From: Saprospiraceae bacterium
Lineage (GTDB): Bacteria; Bacteroidota; Bacteroidia; Chitinophagales; Saprospiraceae
Reading direction: 5' to 3'
DNA length: 64,000 nt
NCBI GenBank assembly: GCA_028280415.1
Contig: JANQLV010000003.1
Location: forward strand, 1-64,000
The notes beneath the pieces are model-generated. The model saw only the letters and a program-made list of their open reading frames with translations, searched no databases and had not been told where the DNA came from. This document shows positions 26,642 through 35,760 of this stretch, piece by piece (within the stretch, counting starts at the first letter, position 1; each line of letters opens with the position of its first letter). The position numbers and the translations under genes were made by a program.

Positions 26642-29356
26642 ATGACAAAAGAATTAATCCAACGCGAAGGACTTGAGAAAATAAAAGTAGATTTCCAGTA
26701 TTTGGTTTCTTTATTTAAAGAAATGCTCACATCTATAGGAGAAGAAGATTTAGCAGAGAAGTTACCATTCGACAATCCGCAAAATACGAATAAAAACGGG
26801 TATTCCAATGAAAAACTGGCTCAGGCAATTTGCATATGTTTTGAGTTACTAAACTTAGCGGAAGAAAATGCAGCTACACAATACCGGCGAAAAATCGAAA
26901 CTCAATTTGGTATAGAATCAACCCGGGGTTCTTGGGGAGAAACATTGCATCAGTGTAAAATTGCCGGAATTGATGAGCAGGAAATAGCCCGGAAATTGCG
27001 GGAAATTAATGTCATTCCGGTTTTGACGGCACATCCTACAGAAGCAAAACGTCTAACGGTGCTGGATATTCACCGAGAGTTATATTTGCTGCTGGTCAAA
27101 AAGGAAAACCCCAATTGGTCCACATCAGAACAAGCCGGGCTCAAGCAAGAGCTCATCAGTTTGATGGAACGCTGGTGGCGCGCAGGTGAAATTTATCTCC
27201 AAAAGCCGCGCCTGGAAGACGAGAGAAACAACCTGATGCATTATTTTGTAAATGTATTTCCTGAAGCCGTTCGTTTAACGGATCAGCGGCTGCAGGATGC
27301 CTGGATAAAACTGGGCTTTTCTCCCGAACTACTGGAATGGCCAGAGCATTTTCCTTTAATTCAGTTCGGTAGCTGGGTAGGTGGCGACCGCGATGGCCAC
27401 CCATTCGTTACACCGGCGTTTACCGCTTCCACTTTGCAGATACATCGCCAGGCAGTTTTAAAGATGATATGGAATCAACTATTTGATCTGGCTGCAAAAC
27501 TTAGCTTTTCCAGTTATCGAAATTCGATTCCGTCATTTTTTTTAGATGAAATTCGATCGAAAGCCGAATTGTTTGGTGAAAAGGGGCAAAATGCCCTGGA
27601 CCGGAATCCTTCTGAACCATTGCGTCAATTTATCAATTTGCTCTTGATACAACTGGAAAACACTATTGCCGATAAGCATGGGCTTGGACAAGATGAATAT
27701 TTTCAATCGGCGGATGATTTGTCGGCAGAACTGAAAAAATTGAGGCAAATACTAATCGACTTGAATGCGGTTCGAATTGCCAAACAGTGGCTGTTTCCAA
27801 TAGAACGGCTAGTACAATGTTTTGGGTTCCATTTGGCAAAACTCGATATCAGGCAGAATAGTACCTACCATGAAAAAGCAATCAGCCAAATTTTAGCTGC
27901 TTCAGGCTACCAGGACTGGGATTATGCAAATTGGGAAGAAGAAAAACGATTATCTTTTTTAAATGAAGAACTAAAAAGTAACCGCCCATTTCTGGTGGCA
28001 GGAACATCCTGTGGACCAGAAGCAGATAATGTGCTTGGTTATTTGCGCCAGGTTAAAGCCTATGTAGATCAATATGGTACTGCAGGCATTGGTTCTGTCA
28101 TTGTCAGTATGACCCGTAGTCTAAGTGATTTGTTGCTGGTCTTTTTATTCTTAAGAGAAGCGGGGCTTCAACAGACTAAGCTTCCAGTGGTTCCGCTTTT
28201 AGAAACTATTGATGACCTGATTGCAGGTCCCGAAATTGTATCGGCTTTTTTAAAGCATCCGGTCCTACAAGAGCAACGTAAAGCCGTACCATCCTTTACA
28301 CAAGAAATTATGCTGGGCTATAGCGACAGTAATAAAGACGGTGGTATCCTGACTAGCCGGTGGAATATATACAAAGCAGAAGAAAATCTTACAAAAGTAG
28401 CCGATGATTTGGGCGTAAAACTGTGTTTCTTTCATGGGCGTGGAGGAACAATCAGCCGGGGAGGCGGAAAAATTTATCGATTTTTAGATAGTATGCCACC
28501 CGGTTCAATGAGTGGTCACATTAAGATGACCATCCAGGGAGAAACCATAGCCAACCAATTTGCGAACCGCCTTACGGCAACTTACAATCTTGAAATGTTT
28601 GTAGCGGGAACGGCGAGGCAAGCCATGATCGCTAGTAGTGACACCAAAGATGAACGCCTCTACAAAATGATGGATCGTTTGGTAGAATTGGCAAGAGAGA
28701 ACTATCGAAAATTACTCGATCACCCCAAATTCATTGATTTCTACACCAGTGCAACCCCTATCGATGTATTGGAACAAAGCAAGATCGGTTCCAGACCGGC
28801 ACGAAGAACAGGTCAGCGCTCCCTGGATGACCTTCGTTCCATACCATGGGTATTTAGTTGGAACCAATCCAGGTTCAACCTCAGTGGCTGGTTTGGAACG
28901 GGTAAAGCTTTGGGAGAATTTAAAAAACAATATCCCGATTACTTTGAGCAACTGAGCCGATTGGCCGGGGATTGGTATTTCTTGAAATACAGCCTCATTC
29001 AAATTGAGTCAAATCTATTGAATTCAGATACTAAAATCATGAAGGCATTTGCTGATTTGATCCAGGATACACAAGTTAATCAGGAACTAATGGATTTGAT
29101 TTTAACAGATTATCAGACCTGCCTCGACAAAATTGAAAAAATAATGGGGGCTTCCGCAGAAACCCGACGGATCTCAAAACTGGAAAGCAACAAATTGAGG
29201 AATAATGCTCTGGAAGTTCTTCATGAGATTCAAATTGAGGATCTCAAAAAATGGCGAAGTATCCGGGAGACGGACCCGAAGCAGGCCGATCAATATCTTT
29301 TGCAACTATTATTGCTGGTAAATGCATTATCTGGCGGATTAAAAGGCACAGGATAA
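26642..29356 (+). CDS. ppc: Phosphoenolpyruvate carboxylase
   Basis: 904 residues, the usual bacterial length. Adds bicarbonate to PEP to give oxaloacetate, replenishing the TCA cycle. Motifs in order: LTAHPTE near residue 129 (catalytic His), GGDRDGHP near 247, GYSDSNKDGG near 558, FHGRGGT near 596 (PEP/bicarbonate loop) and a C-terminal LKGTG resembling the usual RNTG end. Departures from the E. coli enzyme: the loop after FHGRGGT reads ISRGGGK rather than IGRGGAP, and the terminal RNTG is KGTG. Catalytic residues appear intact, so a working enzyme of a divergent Bacteroidota subgroup is most likely. Stands alone, converging on the heme operon. Confidence 0.95.
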   Translation: MTKELIQREGLEKIKVDFQYLVSLFKEMLTSIGEEDLAEKLPFDNPQNTNKNGYSNEKLAQAICICFELLNLAEENAATQYRRKIETQFGIESTRGSWGETLHQCKIAGIDEQEIARKLREINVIPVLTAHPTEAKRLTVLDIHRELYLLLVKKENPNWSTSEQAGLKQELISLMERWWRAGEIYLQKPRLEDERNNLMHYFVNVFPEAVRLTDQRLQDAWIKLGFSPELLEWPEHFPLIQFGSWVGGDRDGHPFVTPAFTASTLQIHRQAVLKMIWNQLFDLAAKLSFSSYRNSIPSFFLDEIRSKAELFGEKGQNALDRNPSEPLRQFINLLLIQLENTIADKHGLGQDEYFQSADDLSAELKKLRQILIDLNAVRIAKQWLFPIERLVQCFGFHLAKLDIRQNSTYHEKAISQILAASGYQDWDYANWEEEKRLSFLNEELKSNRPFLVAGTSCGPEADNVLGYLRQVKAYVDQYGTAGIGSVIVSMTRSLSDLLLVFLFLREAGLQQTKLPVVPLLETIDDLIAGPEIVSAFLKHPVLQEQRKAVPSFTQEIMLGYSDSNKDGGILTSRWNIYKAEENLTKVADDLGVKLCFFHGRGGTISRGGGKIYRFLDSMPPGSMSGHIKMTIQGETIANQFANRLTATYNLEMFVAGTARQAMIASSDTKDERLYKMMDRLVELARENYRKLLDHPKFIDFYTSATPIDVLEQSKIGSRPARRTGQRSLDDLRSIPWVFSWNQSRFNLSGWFGTGKALGEFKKQYPDYFEQLSRLAGDWYFLKYSLIQIESNLLNSDTKIMKAFADLIQDTQVNQELMDLILTDYQTCLDKIEKIMGASAETRRISKLESNKLRNNALEVLHEIQIEDLKKWRSIRETDPKQADQYLLQLLLLVNALSGGLKGTG

Positions 29357-29462
29357 ACAAACTGGAGATATCAGTTGACAGAAAATACCATGCGTTTTTT
29401 CAAGGATAAATTGACCTGTATTGTCGGTATTCGGGGCGATTAACATCATTTTCCCAAAGTAT

Positions 29463-31532
29463 CTACTTTGACAAGGTAAGATTGAGTTTGAAAAAATAAG
29501 TTCTTCCCCAATTGATCAAACGACTAGCAGCGCCACCGCTATGCGCACCCCCCGTACTTCCCGAAACGGGAATCCGCTGTGTATTGCCAATATTTTTTAC
29601 TCCAAAAGCCATAAAAACCCTGTTTCGGAAAAAGGACCTGCTCAAAGTAGCGTTTACAAAATGATAACCTCCTATAAAACCTCTCTGTAGTACGCCTTCA
29701 CTATCCTCGAAAAAGCGAATTTGTCTGCCAATATATTGATGCGCAAAAACCAGTCGAACTTTAGAGTAAGGGATGCTGCATTCAATGGTATTTTTCCATT
29801 CAGATAAACCGGTAAACTTGTCCGTATCAAAATTATCCGAAAGCGGATTGAACAAGCGAGTGTAAGCAAAGCCTGATCGAACACTTAATTCTTTAGCCAT
29901 TTTATACACAAATTCCAGATTAAGTCCATGTGTTTGAAATTGATCCAAATTTTGATAATTAAATTTATTGTCTTCAAACTCGGCCAGTACAATTTGATCT
30001 CCGATATAATTGTAGAAAAGCGACAGTGAAGTCTGGAGTGTTTGTTCCCTGCTCAAAGCAAGTCGGTGATCGAGATTTAAGGAAGCATTATCCGAATACT
30101 CTGCCTTTAGATTGGGGTTTCCAATAATGAAATGGTTAATATCAATAAAGTTGAAATGTAGTTCCTTTAGAGAAGGGGCCCTAAATCCTTTTGCATAACT
30201 CAGCTTGAGATCCAGGTTTTGGTGAGCTTTCCAATTCAAATGAAAAGACGGTATCAGCGGATGGTCGTATTTGCTGTTATAGCCATATCTGAAATTCGCT
30301 AAAAAACTTAGTTTTTCATTTACTTTATAGTTAAACCCGAGCCAGGCGGCATAATTATTGAGCACGGCCAGGTTCGGATCGGATGCACTGGTATCGATTA
30401 TTCGCTCCCCGCTGCCGCGTTCCGCTAATATTTCCAAACCTACTTGCAGGTTCAATGGGCGACTACTGCTTGTACTAAGGATACTGCGATGCAAAAACGT
30501 TTCGAATAAAGTGGTATCCTGTTCATTTGGGATCAAACTTGTAGAGTCATTATCAAAATCATAACGTTCAACCCGATTAATTCGACCGTATTGATTATAG
30601 GCTGTTGTGCTATTGAGGTATAACTCAGGCCCCAAATAAGCTTCCGCATTAATGCTGTGATCCAGCCTGTCCGTAAAAAATATTTCATCCCTGGCGTAGG
30701 GCAAAAACTGAGGTCTCCGCACTTCACCATAAATCGATAATTCTTCGTCAAATCGCCGATACTGATAAGTAAATTTGAGCGAATCGTTGAATTGATAGCG
30801 CAGGGTGGCGTCGATCCCATATTGTATTTTCGGATTCCACGGATGTTTTTTAATCTTGCGGATATCTCCATCCGGAAGTTCTTCTTCTACGGTGAGTCGC
30901 ATACTATCTACTGGTTCAAATCGATAATCCAGGCGAGAGAGATTGACCGAAGCAAAGATATTTTTCGAACGGTAGCCAATTCGCATGGCATTATTCAAAA
31001 AATTAATGCTTTCGTATTGATTCGTACTTTCAATCTCAAACTTGGATAACTGAGACTTCTTCGTAATAATATTGATCACTCCGCCAGAAGCATTGCTCCC
31101 ATATTGGGCAGACATGGCGCCTCTGATAATTTCAATGCGATCTACATTATTGAGATTGACCTGGGACAAATCAATATTACCCCCTACCCTGCCAATAATA
31201 GGAACTCCATCGATCATTATCTGGATATGTTCCCCTCCCAAGCCTTGTATTCCCAGACCATTTCCTAAAATGGGATCAGTGCTAATGCTAAGATTCAGTT
31301 GCGTAATTAATACCTCCGCCAGATTATTTTGTCCTTGTTCCAGCATCTCTACAGCTTTAATAACTGTTACATTGTGTATCGCATTACGAATGTCTGTAGG
31401 AGTATATTGCGCTGTAACCACTACGTCTTCCAGCACTACGGACTTCCAGATGGAATCCGGAATACTACTATCTTGTGCCAGGTTTATGTTTATAATACAA
31501 AAACTACAGAAGAGGAATACCCATTGCTTCAT
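29463..31532 (-). CDS. TonB-dependent outer membrane receptor (heme/iron type)
   Basis: About 689 residues. I use the ATG at 31532, giving the signal peptide MKQWVFLFCSFCIININLAQ; two more in-frame ATGs at 31550 and 31556 arise from an 18-base duplication. The plug domain spans about 35-155 (VVVTAQYTPTDIRNA, then QGLGGEHIQIMIDGVPI, VDRIEIIRGAMSAQYG, GGVINIITKK), followed by a 22-strand barrel with FRYGYN, SYAKGFRAPSLKELHFNF and VFMAFGVKNIGNTQ. Last gene of the heme operon, so its ligand is probably heme or a heme-HmuY complex, as for HmuR. A TonB box cannot be separated from the plug start with confidence. Confidence 0.9.
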   Translation of the reverse strand: MKQWVFLFCSFCIININLAQDSSIPDSIWKSVVLEDVVVTAQYTPTDIRNAIHNVTVIKAVEMLEQGQNNLAEVLITQLNLSISTDPILGNGLGIQGLGGEHIQIMIDGVPIIGRVGGNIDLSQVNLNNVDRIEIIRGAMSAQYGSNASGGVINIITKKSQLSKFEIESTNQYESINFLNNAMRIGYRSKNIFASVNLSRLDYRFEPVDSMRLTVEEELPDGDIRKIKKHPWNPKIQYGIDATLRYQFNDSLKFTYQYRRFDEELSIYGEVRRPQFLPYARDEIFFTDRLDHSINAEAYLGPELYLNSTTAYNQYGRINRVERYDFDNDSTSLIPNEQDTTLFETFLHRSILSTSSSRPLNLQVGLEILAERGSGERIIDTSASDPNLAVLNNYAAWLGFNYKVNEKLSFLANFRYGYNSKYDHPLIPSFHLNWKAHQNLDLKLSYAKGFRAPSLKELHFNFIDINHFIIGNPNLKAEYSDNASLNLDHRLALSREQTLQTSLSLFYNYIGDQIVLAEFEDNKFNYQNLDQFQTHGLNLEFVYKMAKELSVRSGFAYTRLFNPLSDNFDTDKFTGLSEWKNTIECSIPYSKVRLVFAHQYIGRQIRFFEDSEGVLQRGFIGGYHFVNATLSRSFFRNRVFMAFGVKNIGNTQRIPVSGSTGGAHSGGAASRLINWGRTYFFKLNLTLSK

Positions 31533-31551
31533 AAATACCCATTGCTTCATA
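31516..31551. repeat. 18-bp tandem duplication at receptor start
   Basis: Two perfect copies of an 18-base unit (31516-31533 and 31534-31551) encode MKQWVF twice, creating start codons at 31532 and 31550 in the same frame. The unit is a multiple of three, so gain or loss keeps the frame but changes signal-peptide length and start choice. Confidence 0.85.
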
Positions 31552-31566
31552 TCCATTATCGATTAG

Positions 31567-31893
31567 TTAATTATCTTGCTCTGTTCCTAAAAGATGCATG
31601 CTTTCCAATTCGGCCGTTTGCATTAAGGATAATATCTCTCCCACTTCTTCAACAGAAAAAATAAACTGCAAACCATCTACTCTTGTATTAAAAAAAATAT
31701 CTCTTCTTTTAGGATTGTAGCTATCTTTAACATTCTCCACATAACATTGACTTACATTTGATTTAAAGTTTTGAAAACCTTTATCATCAAAATTCATCAG
31801 AATATTTTCATAAACTATGCTATATGTATGACAATCATAACAGTAGCGAACAAAGCCTTTATCCGTCTGAGATAAGATACTATATTTACACAT
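31567..31893 (-). CDS. Small CxxC protein in heme operon
   Basis: About 108 residues from the ATG at 31893 (MCKYSILSQTDKGFVRYCYDC); a TTG at 31917 in frame would overlap the HmuS stop. It has Cys at residue 2, a CYDC pair near 18-21 and one further Cys near 50, with LQFIFSVEEVGEIL near the end. The pattern fits a Bacteroidota-only family of unknown function (I believe the DUF6686 group, not verified). No signal peptide, so cytosolic. Its place between HmuS and the receptor suggests a role in heme or iron handling or in sensing, and the Cys set could bind metal; both are inference. Confidence 0.7.
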   Translation of the reverse strand: MCKYSILSQTDKGFVRYCYDCHTYSIVYENILMNFDDKGFQNFKSNVSQCYVENVKDSYNPKRRDIFFNTRVDGLQFIFSVEEVGEILSLMQTAELESMHLLGTEQDN

Positions 31894-31913
31894 GGTCTTG
31901 TTTTTTAATTTAC

Positions 31914-32987
31914 TCAATAACTCGCGTTCTGCTCAAGGGATGCTTGAGCAATTTCTTCAATTGCTTTTCGCCAACTCTTCAATTCCGGATTGCCCGGTTT
32001 TCTTTCGCCGAAGAAATAAACGATCAATTCTCCGTCCTTATCAAATAACTCCAGGCTGGTTACGATACCGTCAACAGTAGGTTTTCTAACGATCCAGCTC
32101 TGAGTAACTGCCTTCATGTTCAAGTGCAGATTAAACTTGGGATCCATCACATTATACCAGTCACCATATACCTTCAAGTTTTTCACCGGACCAGTATGAA
32201 TTTGCACACATCCTTTGCTATGTACAAAACACATAATCGAAACCTTCTTCTCCGAAACATCTTCGAGTAAACGTATTACCGCCTCATTATCTACTTTTTG
32301 GACATAGCCCTCCGGAGCCAGTCGAAAGCCTTGTAATCTGCTGACATTATACTCTTTGAGCATCCCGAAAAAATCGTGGGTATCCTGTAAATCTCTCCAA
32401 GCTTGTTGAAAGCCCAGTTGGTCTATTTCTGCATCCGCTAAATCTGCTTTGATTTCCAGTATACTATGGTCGACATCAGAGAGGAAAACCTGATCCTTCG
32501 CTTCGTACATTTTCACTAAACGATGGTAAGCTTCGATATCAGATTTTGGAGTAGAAAATATTTTATGTACCGCTTCCCCTCTTTTATTAAAAAACTGAAA
32601 GGAATGAAGTACCGTGTTTCCTTTCGGGATGTTTACGGCGAACGCATATTCCCATTCGTTCATAAAAAAACGCAAATCGATATCGGGATTAACCGCAACT
32701 CCTACATTATGTGCGCCCTCATAAAATTCAATATTATCATAAATCCCTTTGCGCTCGTGTACACAGGATTCATTTCGAGTCAGAGCCATGACATAGCCCA
32801 TTTCTTTGACATCCTGAATTAATTTTTTCCAATCGCCGGAAAGTAGTGTAATATTTTCGCCAAGAGAAAGGCTGAGCAATTCAGCTTCACTAATCCCTAA
32901 TTTTTGAGCGCGATCCCGCTGTCGAAGTCCGGGTTCGGATTGCTTTAATACTTCCAGTGCTTGTTTTAATTTTTCTACATTTTTCAT
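31914..32987 (-). CDS. hmuS: Hemin-degrading factor HmuS/HemS
   Basis: 357 residues, cytosolic, made of two similar halves as in HemS/ChuS/HmuS. Opening RQRDRAQKLGISEAELLS is the family's helix motif, followed by WKKLIQDVKEMGYVMALTRN and VHERKGIYDNIEF in half one. Half two holds FVHSKGCVQIHTGPVKN, the region that bears the heme-ligand His in ChuS/HemS, and HLNMKAVTQSWIVRKPT. Relatives sequester heme or open its ring reductively to release iron. Ten bases before it lies hmuV. This gives the operon an intracellular endpoint for imported heme. Function is confident at family level; whether it degrades or only stores heme cannot be told. Confidence 0.93.
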   Translation of the reverse strand: MKNVEKLKQALEVLKQSEPGLRQRDRAQKLGISEAELLSLSLGENITLLSGDWKKLIQDVKEMGYVMALTRNESCVHERKGIYDNIEFYEGAHNVGVAVNPDIDLRFFMNEWEYAFAVNIPKGNTVLHSFQFFNKRGEAVHKIFSTPKSDIEAYHRLVKMYEAKDQVFLSDVDHSILEIKADLADAEIDQLGFQQAWRDLQDTHDFFGMLKEYNVSRLQGFRLAPEGYVQKVDNEAVIRLLEDVSEKKVSIMCFVHSKGCVQIHTGPVKNLKVYGDWYNVMDPKFNLHLNMKAVTQSWIVRKPTVDGIVTSLELFDKDGELIVYFFGERKPGNPELKSWRKAIEEIAQASLEQNASY

Positions 32988-32997
32988 AAAAAATAAT

Positions 32998-33810
32998 TTA
33001 TGCTGAAACTTTTTTTATTGAATATGGAATCGTGGTAATATGCGGGCAATCGTAGAGCGGATGGGGCTGTACAATTGCATGAATTCCTAGTACGGTTTTA
33101 AGATTCTCGCTTGTCAAAACCTCCCTGGGACTTCCACGCTTTATTAATTTTCCCGAGTTAAGCATCAATATCTCGTCTGCAAATTGAGCAGCCAGATTGA
33201 GATCGTGAAAAATAGCGAAGACACCGATATTACGCCTCTTTACCAAATATTTTATTTTTTCGATTAATTTATACTGCTGTTGAATGTCCAGACTCGCTGT
33301 TGGTTCATCCAGAAAAATATATTTATTTACATTGGCCCAATTGCAACAATTTAACTGAACCAGGCATTTAGCAAGTAACACTCTTTTCTGCTCCCCTCCG
33401 GATAAGGTATTGAATACCCTGTCTTTAAAAGCATATAATTCCACATCCTTTAGCGCGTGATCAAGGAGTGTATTTATTTTTTTTTCTGATAATTCTTCAT
33501 CCGCTACATAAGTTCCCATTTTAACCAGATCACTGACTATCACCGGGAAATTTACTTTTACCGATTGGGATAAAACTGCTCTGCGCTGAGCCAGGTTTTT
33601 GAGATTCATTTTATTTAAAGAAATTCTATCCCAAATAATTTCTCCTTCTTCCAGGGAGTTTGCTCCCGTCAAACTTTCCAATAAGGTAGTCTTTCCTGCC
33701 CCATTATTTCCAACCACTACCGTTATCTTGCCCGGCCTGATGTTCAGGCTTAGCTTTTTTAGAATCTGATGTTTTCCCTTTCTGACACTGATATCTTTTA
33801 CTTCAATCAT
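32998..33810 (-). CDS. hmuV: Heme ABC transporter ATP-binding protein
   Basis: About 270 residues from the ATG at 33810 (MIEVKDISVRKGKHQIL), which overlaps the hmuU stop in an ATGA; the frame extends upstream inside hmuU to 33849 but the family starts at IEV. Motifs: Walker A GNNGAGKTT, Q-loop in LSQSVKVNFP, signature LSGGEQKR, Walker B IFLDEPTASLD and H-loop FHDLNLA. A FecE/HmuV-type ATPase that drives HmuU. A short insert (LNCCNWANVNK) precedes Walker B and is common in heme-type HmuV proteins. Confidence 0.94.
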   Translation of the reverse strand: MIEVKDISVRKGKHQILKKLSLNIRPGKITVVVGNNGAGKTTLLESLTGANSLEEGEIIWDRISLNKMNLKNLAQRRAVLSQSVKVNFPVIVSDLVKMGTYVADEELSEKKINTLLDHALKDVELYAFKDRVFNTLSGGEQKRVLLAKCLVQLNCCNWANVNKYIFLDEPTASLDIQQQYKLIEKIKYLVKRRNIGVFAIFHDLNLAAQFADEILMLNSGKLIKRGSPREVLTSENLKTVLGIHAIVQPHPLYDCPHITTIPYSIKKVSA

Positions 33811-34850
33811 AGTATATATTTTCTGGGCCTGTTGCGAACCAAAATCCAAAGGAAAAAAGGTGCTCCAATTAAAGCTGTTAAAATTCCAATGGGCAATTCA
33901 GCAGGCGAAATTATGGTCCTGGCAATAGTATCTGCCAGTATTAAAAAAATAGCGCCAACCAGTGCTGAACTTTTAATTAAGTAAGTGAAATCCGTCCCTT
34001 TCAGTAATCTTAGAAAATGAGGAATTATCAAGCCTATGAAGCCAATTATACCACTTATACCAATACAAATCCCAATAATCAAAGAGGTCAATAAAATAAT
34101 GCTCTTTTTGACCCGGCCAACATTGATCCCCAGATAAGCTGCTTCTTGTTCTCCCAGAAGAATTGCATTTAGGGATTTATCGAAGCGGGTCAACAAAAGC
34201 GTGCCAATGATAATAATCGGTCCGGCAATAGCCAGTTGAGTCCAGTTTGCACCGCTTAAACTGCCCAGGCTCCAAAAAGTGATATCTCTTAATTGCTGAT
34301 CATCCGAAATGTATATAAATGCTCCGGATATTGCCGCTGCAAAAGCAGAGATGGCAATTCCTGCGAGGAGCATGGTACCTACTTGTACCTGCCCGTGTTG
34401 ACGGGATATTCTATAAACCAGGAAAGTAGTTAACAAGCCCCCGAGGAATGCGAAAAGCGCAACGAAAAATTGAGAGATAAAAGCTGGTAAAATAACCAGC
34501 AAAGATCCCATAAAAACTATACTTAGAATTGCAAAAAGCATGGCACCACTTGTAACCCCAATAAGCGTTTGATCCGCTAAAGGGTTACGAAAGAGCCCCT
34601 GAATCATCGCACCCGAAACAGATAAGCCCGCTCCTATTAGTCCAGCGAGTAGTATCCGGGGAAGGCGGATGTTTAAAATTAAAAAGTTAGAGGCTCCTTG
34701 TTTTTCTTCAAAAATAGCTGCAAATACCTCCGACACAGATATCGTATAAGCTCCAAAAAAGAGCATGGTGATCATTACCGTCAGAAGTATAATAACCAAT
34801 CCCGGAAGAGAAAGTATTCGTTCTTTTATATGATCAAGCACTATATTCAT
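33807..34850 (-). CDS. hmuU: Heme ABC transporter permease (FecCD family)
   Basis: 347 residues with about ten membrane helices. FecCD hallmarks are visible: RLPRILLAGLIGAGLSVSGA, then GLFRNPLADQTLIGVTSGA near residue 80-98, DDQQLRDITFWSLGSLSG near 185, and GIIGFIGLIIPH near 265-276. Works as a homodimer with HmuV to bring heme across the inner membrane from HmuT. Six bases follow hmuT. An N-terminal basic stretch (DHIKERILSLPG) precedes the first helix. Confidence 0.94.
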   Translation of the reverse strand: MNIVLDHIKERILSLPGLVIILLTVMITMLFFGAYTISVSEVFAAIFEEKQGASNFLILNIRLPRILLAGLIGAGLSVSGAMIQGLFRNPLADQTLIGVTSGAMLFAILSIVFMGSLLVILPAFISQFFVALFAFLGGLLTTFLVYRISRQHGQVQVGTMLLAGIAISAFAAAISGAFIYISDDQQLRDITFWSLGSLSGANWTQLAIAGPIIIIGTLLLTRFDKSLNAILLGEQEAAYLGINVGRVKKSIILLTSLIIGICIGISGIIGFIGLIIPHFLRLLKGTDFTYLIKSSALVGAIFLILADTIARTIISPAELPIGILTALIGAPFFLWILVRNRPRKYIL

Positions 34851-34856
34851 GAAGTA

Positions 34857-35756
34857 TTAATTTAACTTTTCAGCATGAATACTTGCGGTCAGTTCCAGCG
34901 CCGCTTTGGCTGCTCTTGGTCCAAAGGCCGTCAAATAATGCCCGTCCATAGCAATGATTCGATTTTTCTGAAAAGCGGAAGTTTGGCTGATCCCGGGCAC
35001 TTGCCCCAGTCCCTCTTTACCATCCAGACTGGCAAAACCACTATTGAACATTAAAATAACTTCAGGATCAGCTTCAACCAAAGACTCGGGAGTCAATGCC
35101 TTATAGTCTTCAAAAGAACTAATGGCATTGACTGCACCGGATTTTTGAATCATTCTCTCAACAGGTGTATTCGTCCCCGCAACCATCAATCTACCTGTGC
35201 CTCGTGCATAGATAAACAGGACCCGGGGTTTGCTATCATATGTTGTCAACATAGTTGATAACTTTATGCTATCCGCCTGGATAACAGCTTGCATTTTTTT
35301 GATGATATCCTCTTTTACCTCCAGATGCTTAGCAATAGATTTAGACACTTTAACTGCGTTGTTCAAATCAGTGGAAGTCGGAATGCCTACAATTTTTATG
35401 TTTGCATCATCAATTTGCATAAGCGCTTTCGACTGCTTCAATTGACTTTCTTCGACCAATATCAAAGTAGGCTTTAGCGCAAGAATTGCTTCGACATTTA
35501 ATTGAGTTACATGTCCGAGACTTGGTATTTCCTGTAAAGCTTCCGGATAAGTACTTGTTACATCTCTGCCAACAATTCTTTCGGCGTATCCGAGCTCAGC
35601 AATCACCTCCGTCAGCATTCCGCTCAACGAGATGATCCGTACTTCTTCCTTTTCAGTTTGACCTTCTTGAATAGCATCATTAGATGTTTCTTCCGATTGA
35701 CATGCCCAAAACAAAGTTAAAGCAAGTAAGGTCGTAGCAAATAGGATATACTTCAT
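34857..35756 (-). CDS. hmuT: Heme-binding periplasmic lipoprotein
   Basis: 299 residues, lipoprotein signal ending in a lipobox at FWACQ (Cys near residue 19). Class III substrate-binding fold: RIISLSGMLTEVIAELGYAERIVGRD at the start, a long connecting helix, and PGISQTSAFQKNRIIAMDGHYL near the end. The Tyr that ligates heme in HmuT-type proteins (in a G-Y near residue 180-ish, YARGTG) is a candidate ligand. Anchored to the outer leaflet of the inner membrane or the inner leaflet of the outer membrane; it passes heme to HmuUV. Four bases downstream of the HmuY-like gene. Confidence 0.92.
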   Translation of the reverse strand: MKYILFATTLLALTLFWACQSEETSNDAIQEGQTEKEEVRIISLSGMLTEVIAELGYAERIVGRDVTSTYPEALQEIPSLGHVTQLNVEAILALKPTLILVEESQLKQSKALMQIDDANIKIVGIPTSTDLNNAVKVSKSIAKHLEVKEDIIKKMQAVIQADSIKLSTMLTTYDSKPRVLFIYARGTGRLMVAGTNTPVERMIQKSGAVNAISSFEDYKALTPESLVEADPEVILMFNSGFASLDGKEGLGQVPGISQTSAFQKNRIIAMDGHYLTAFGPRAAKAALELTASIHAEKLN

Positions 35757-35760
35757 AAAA

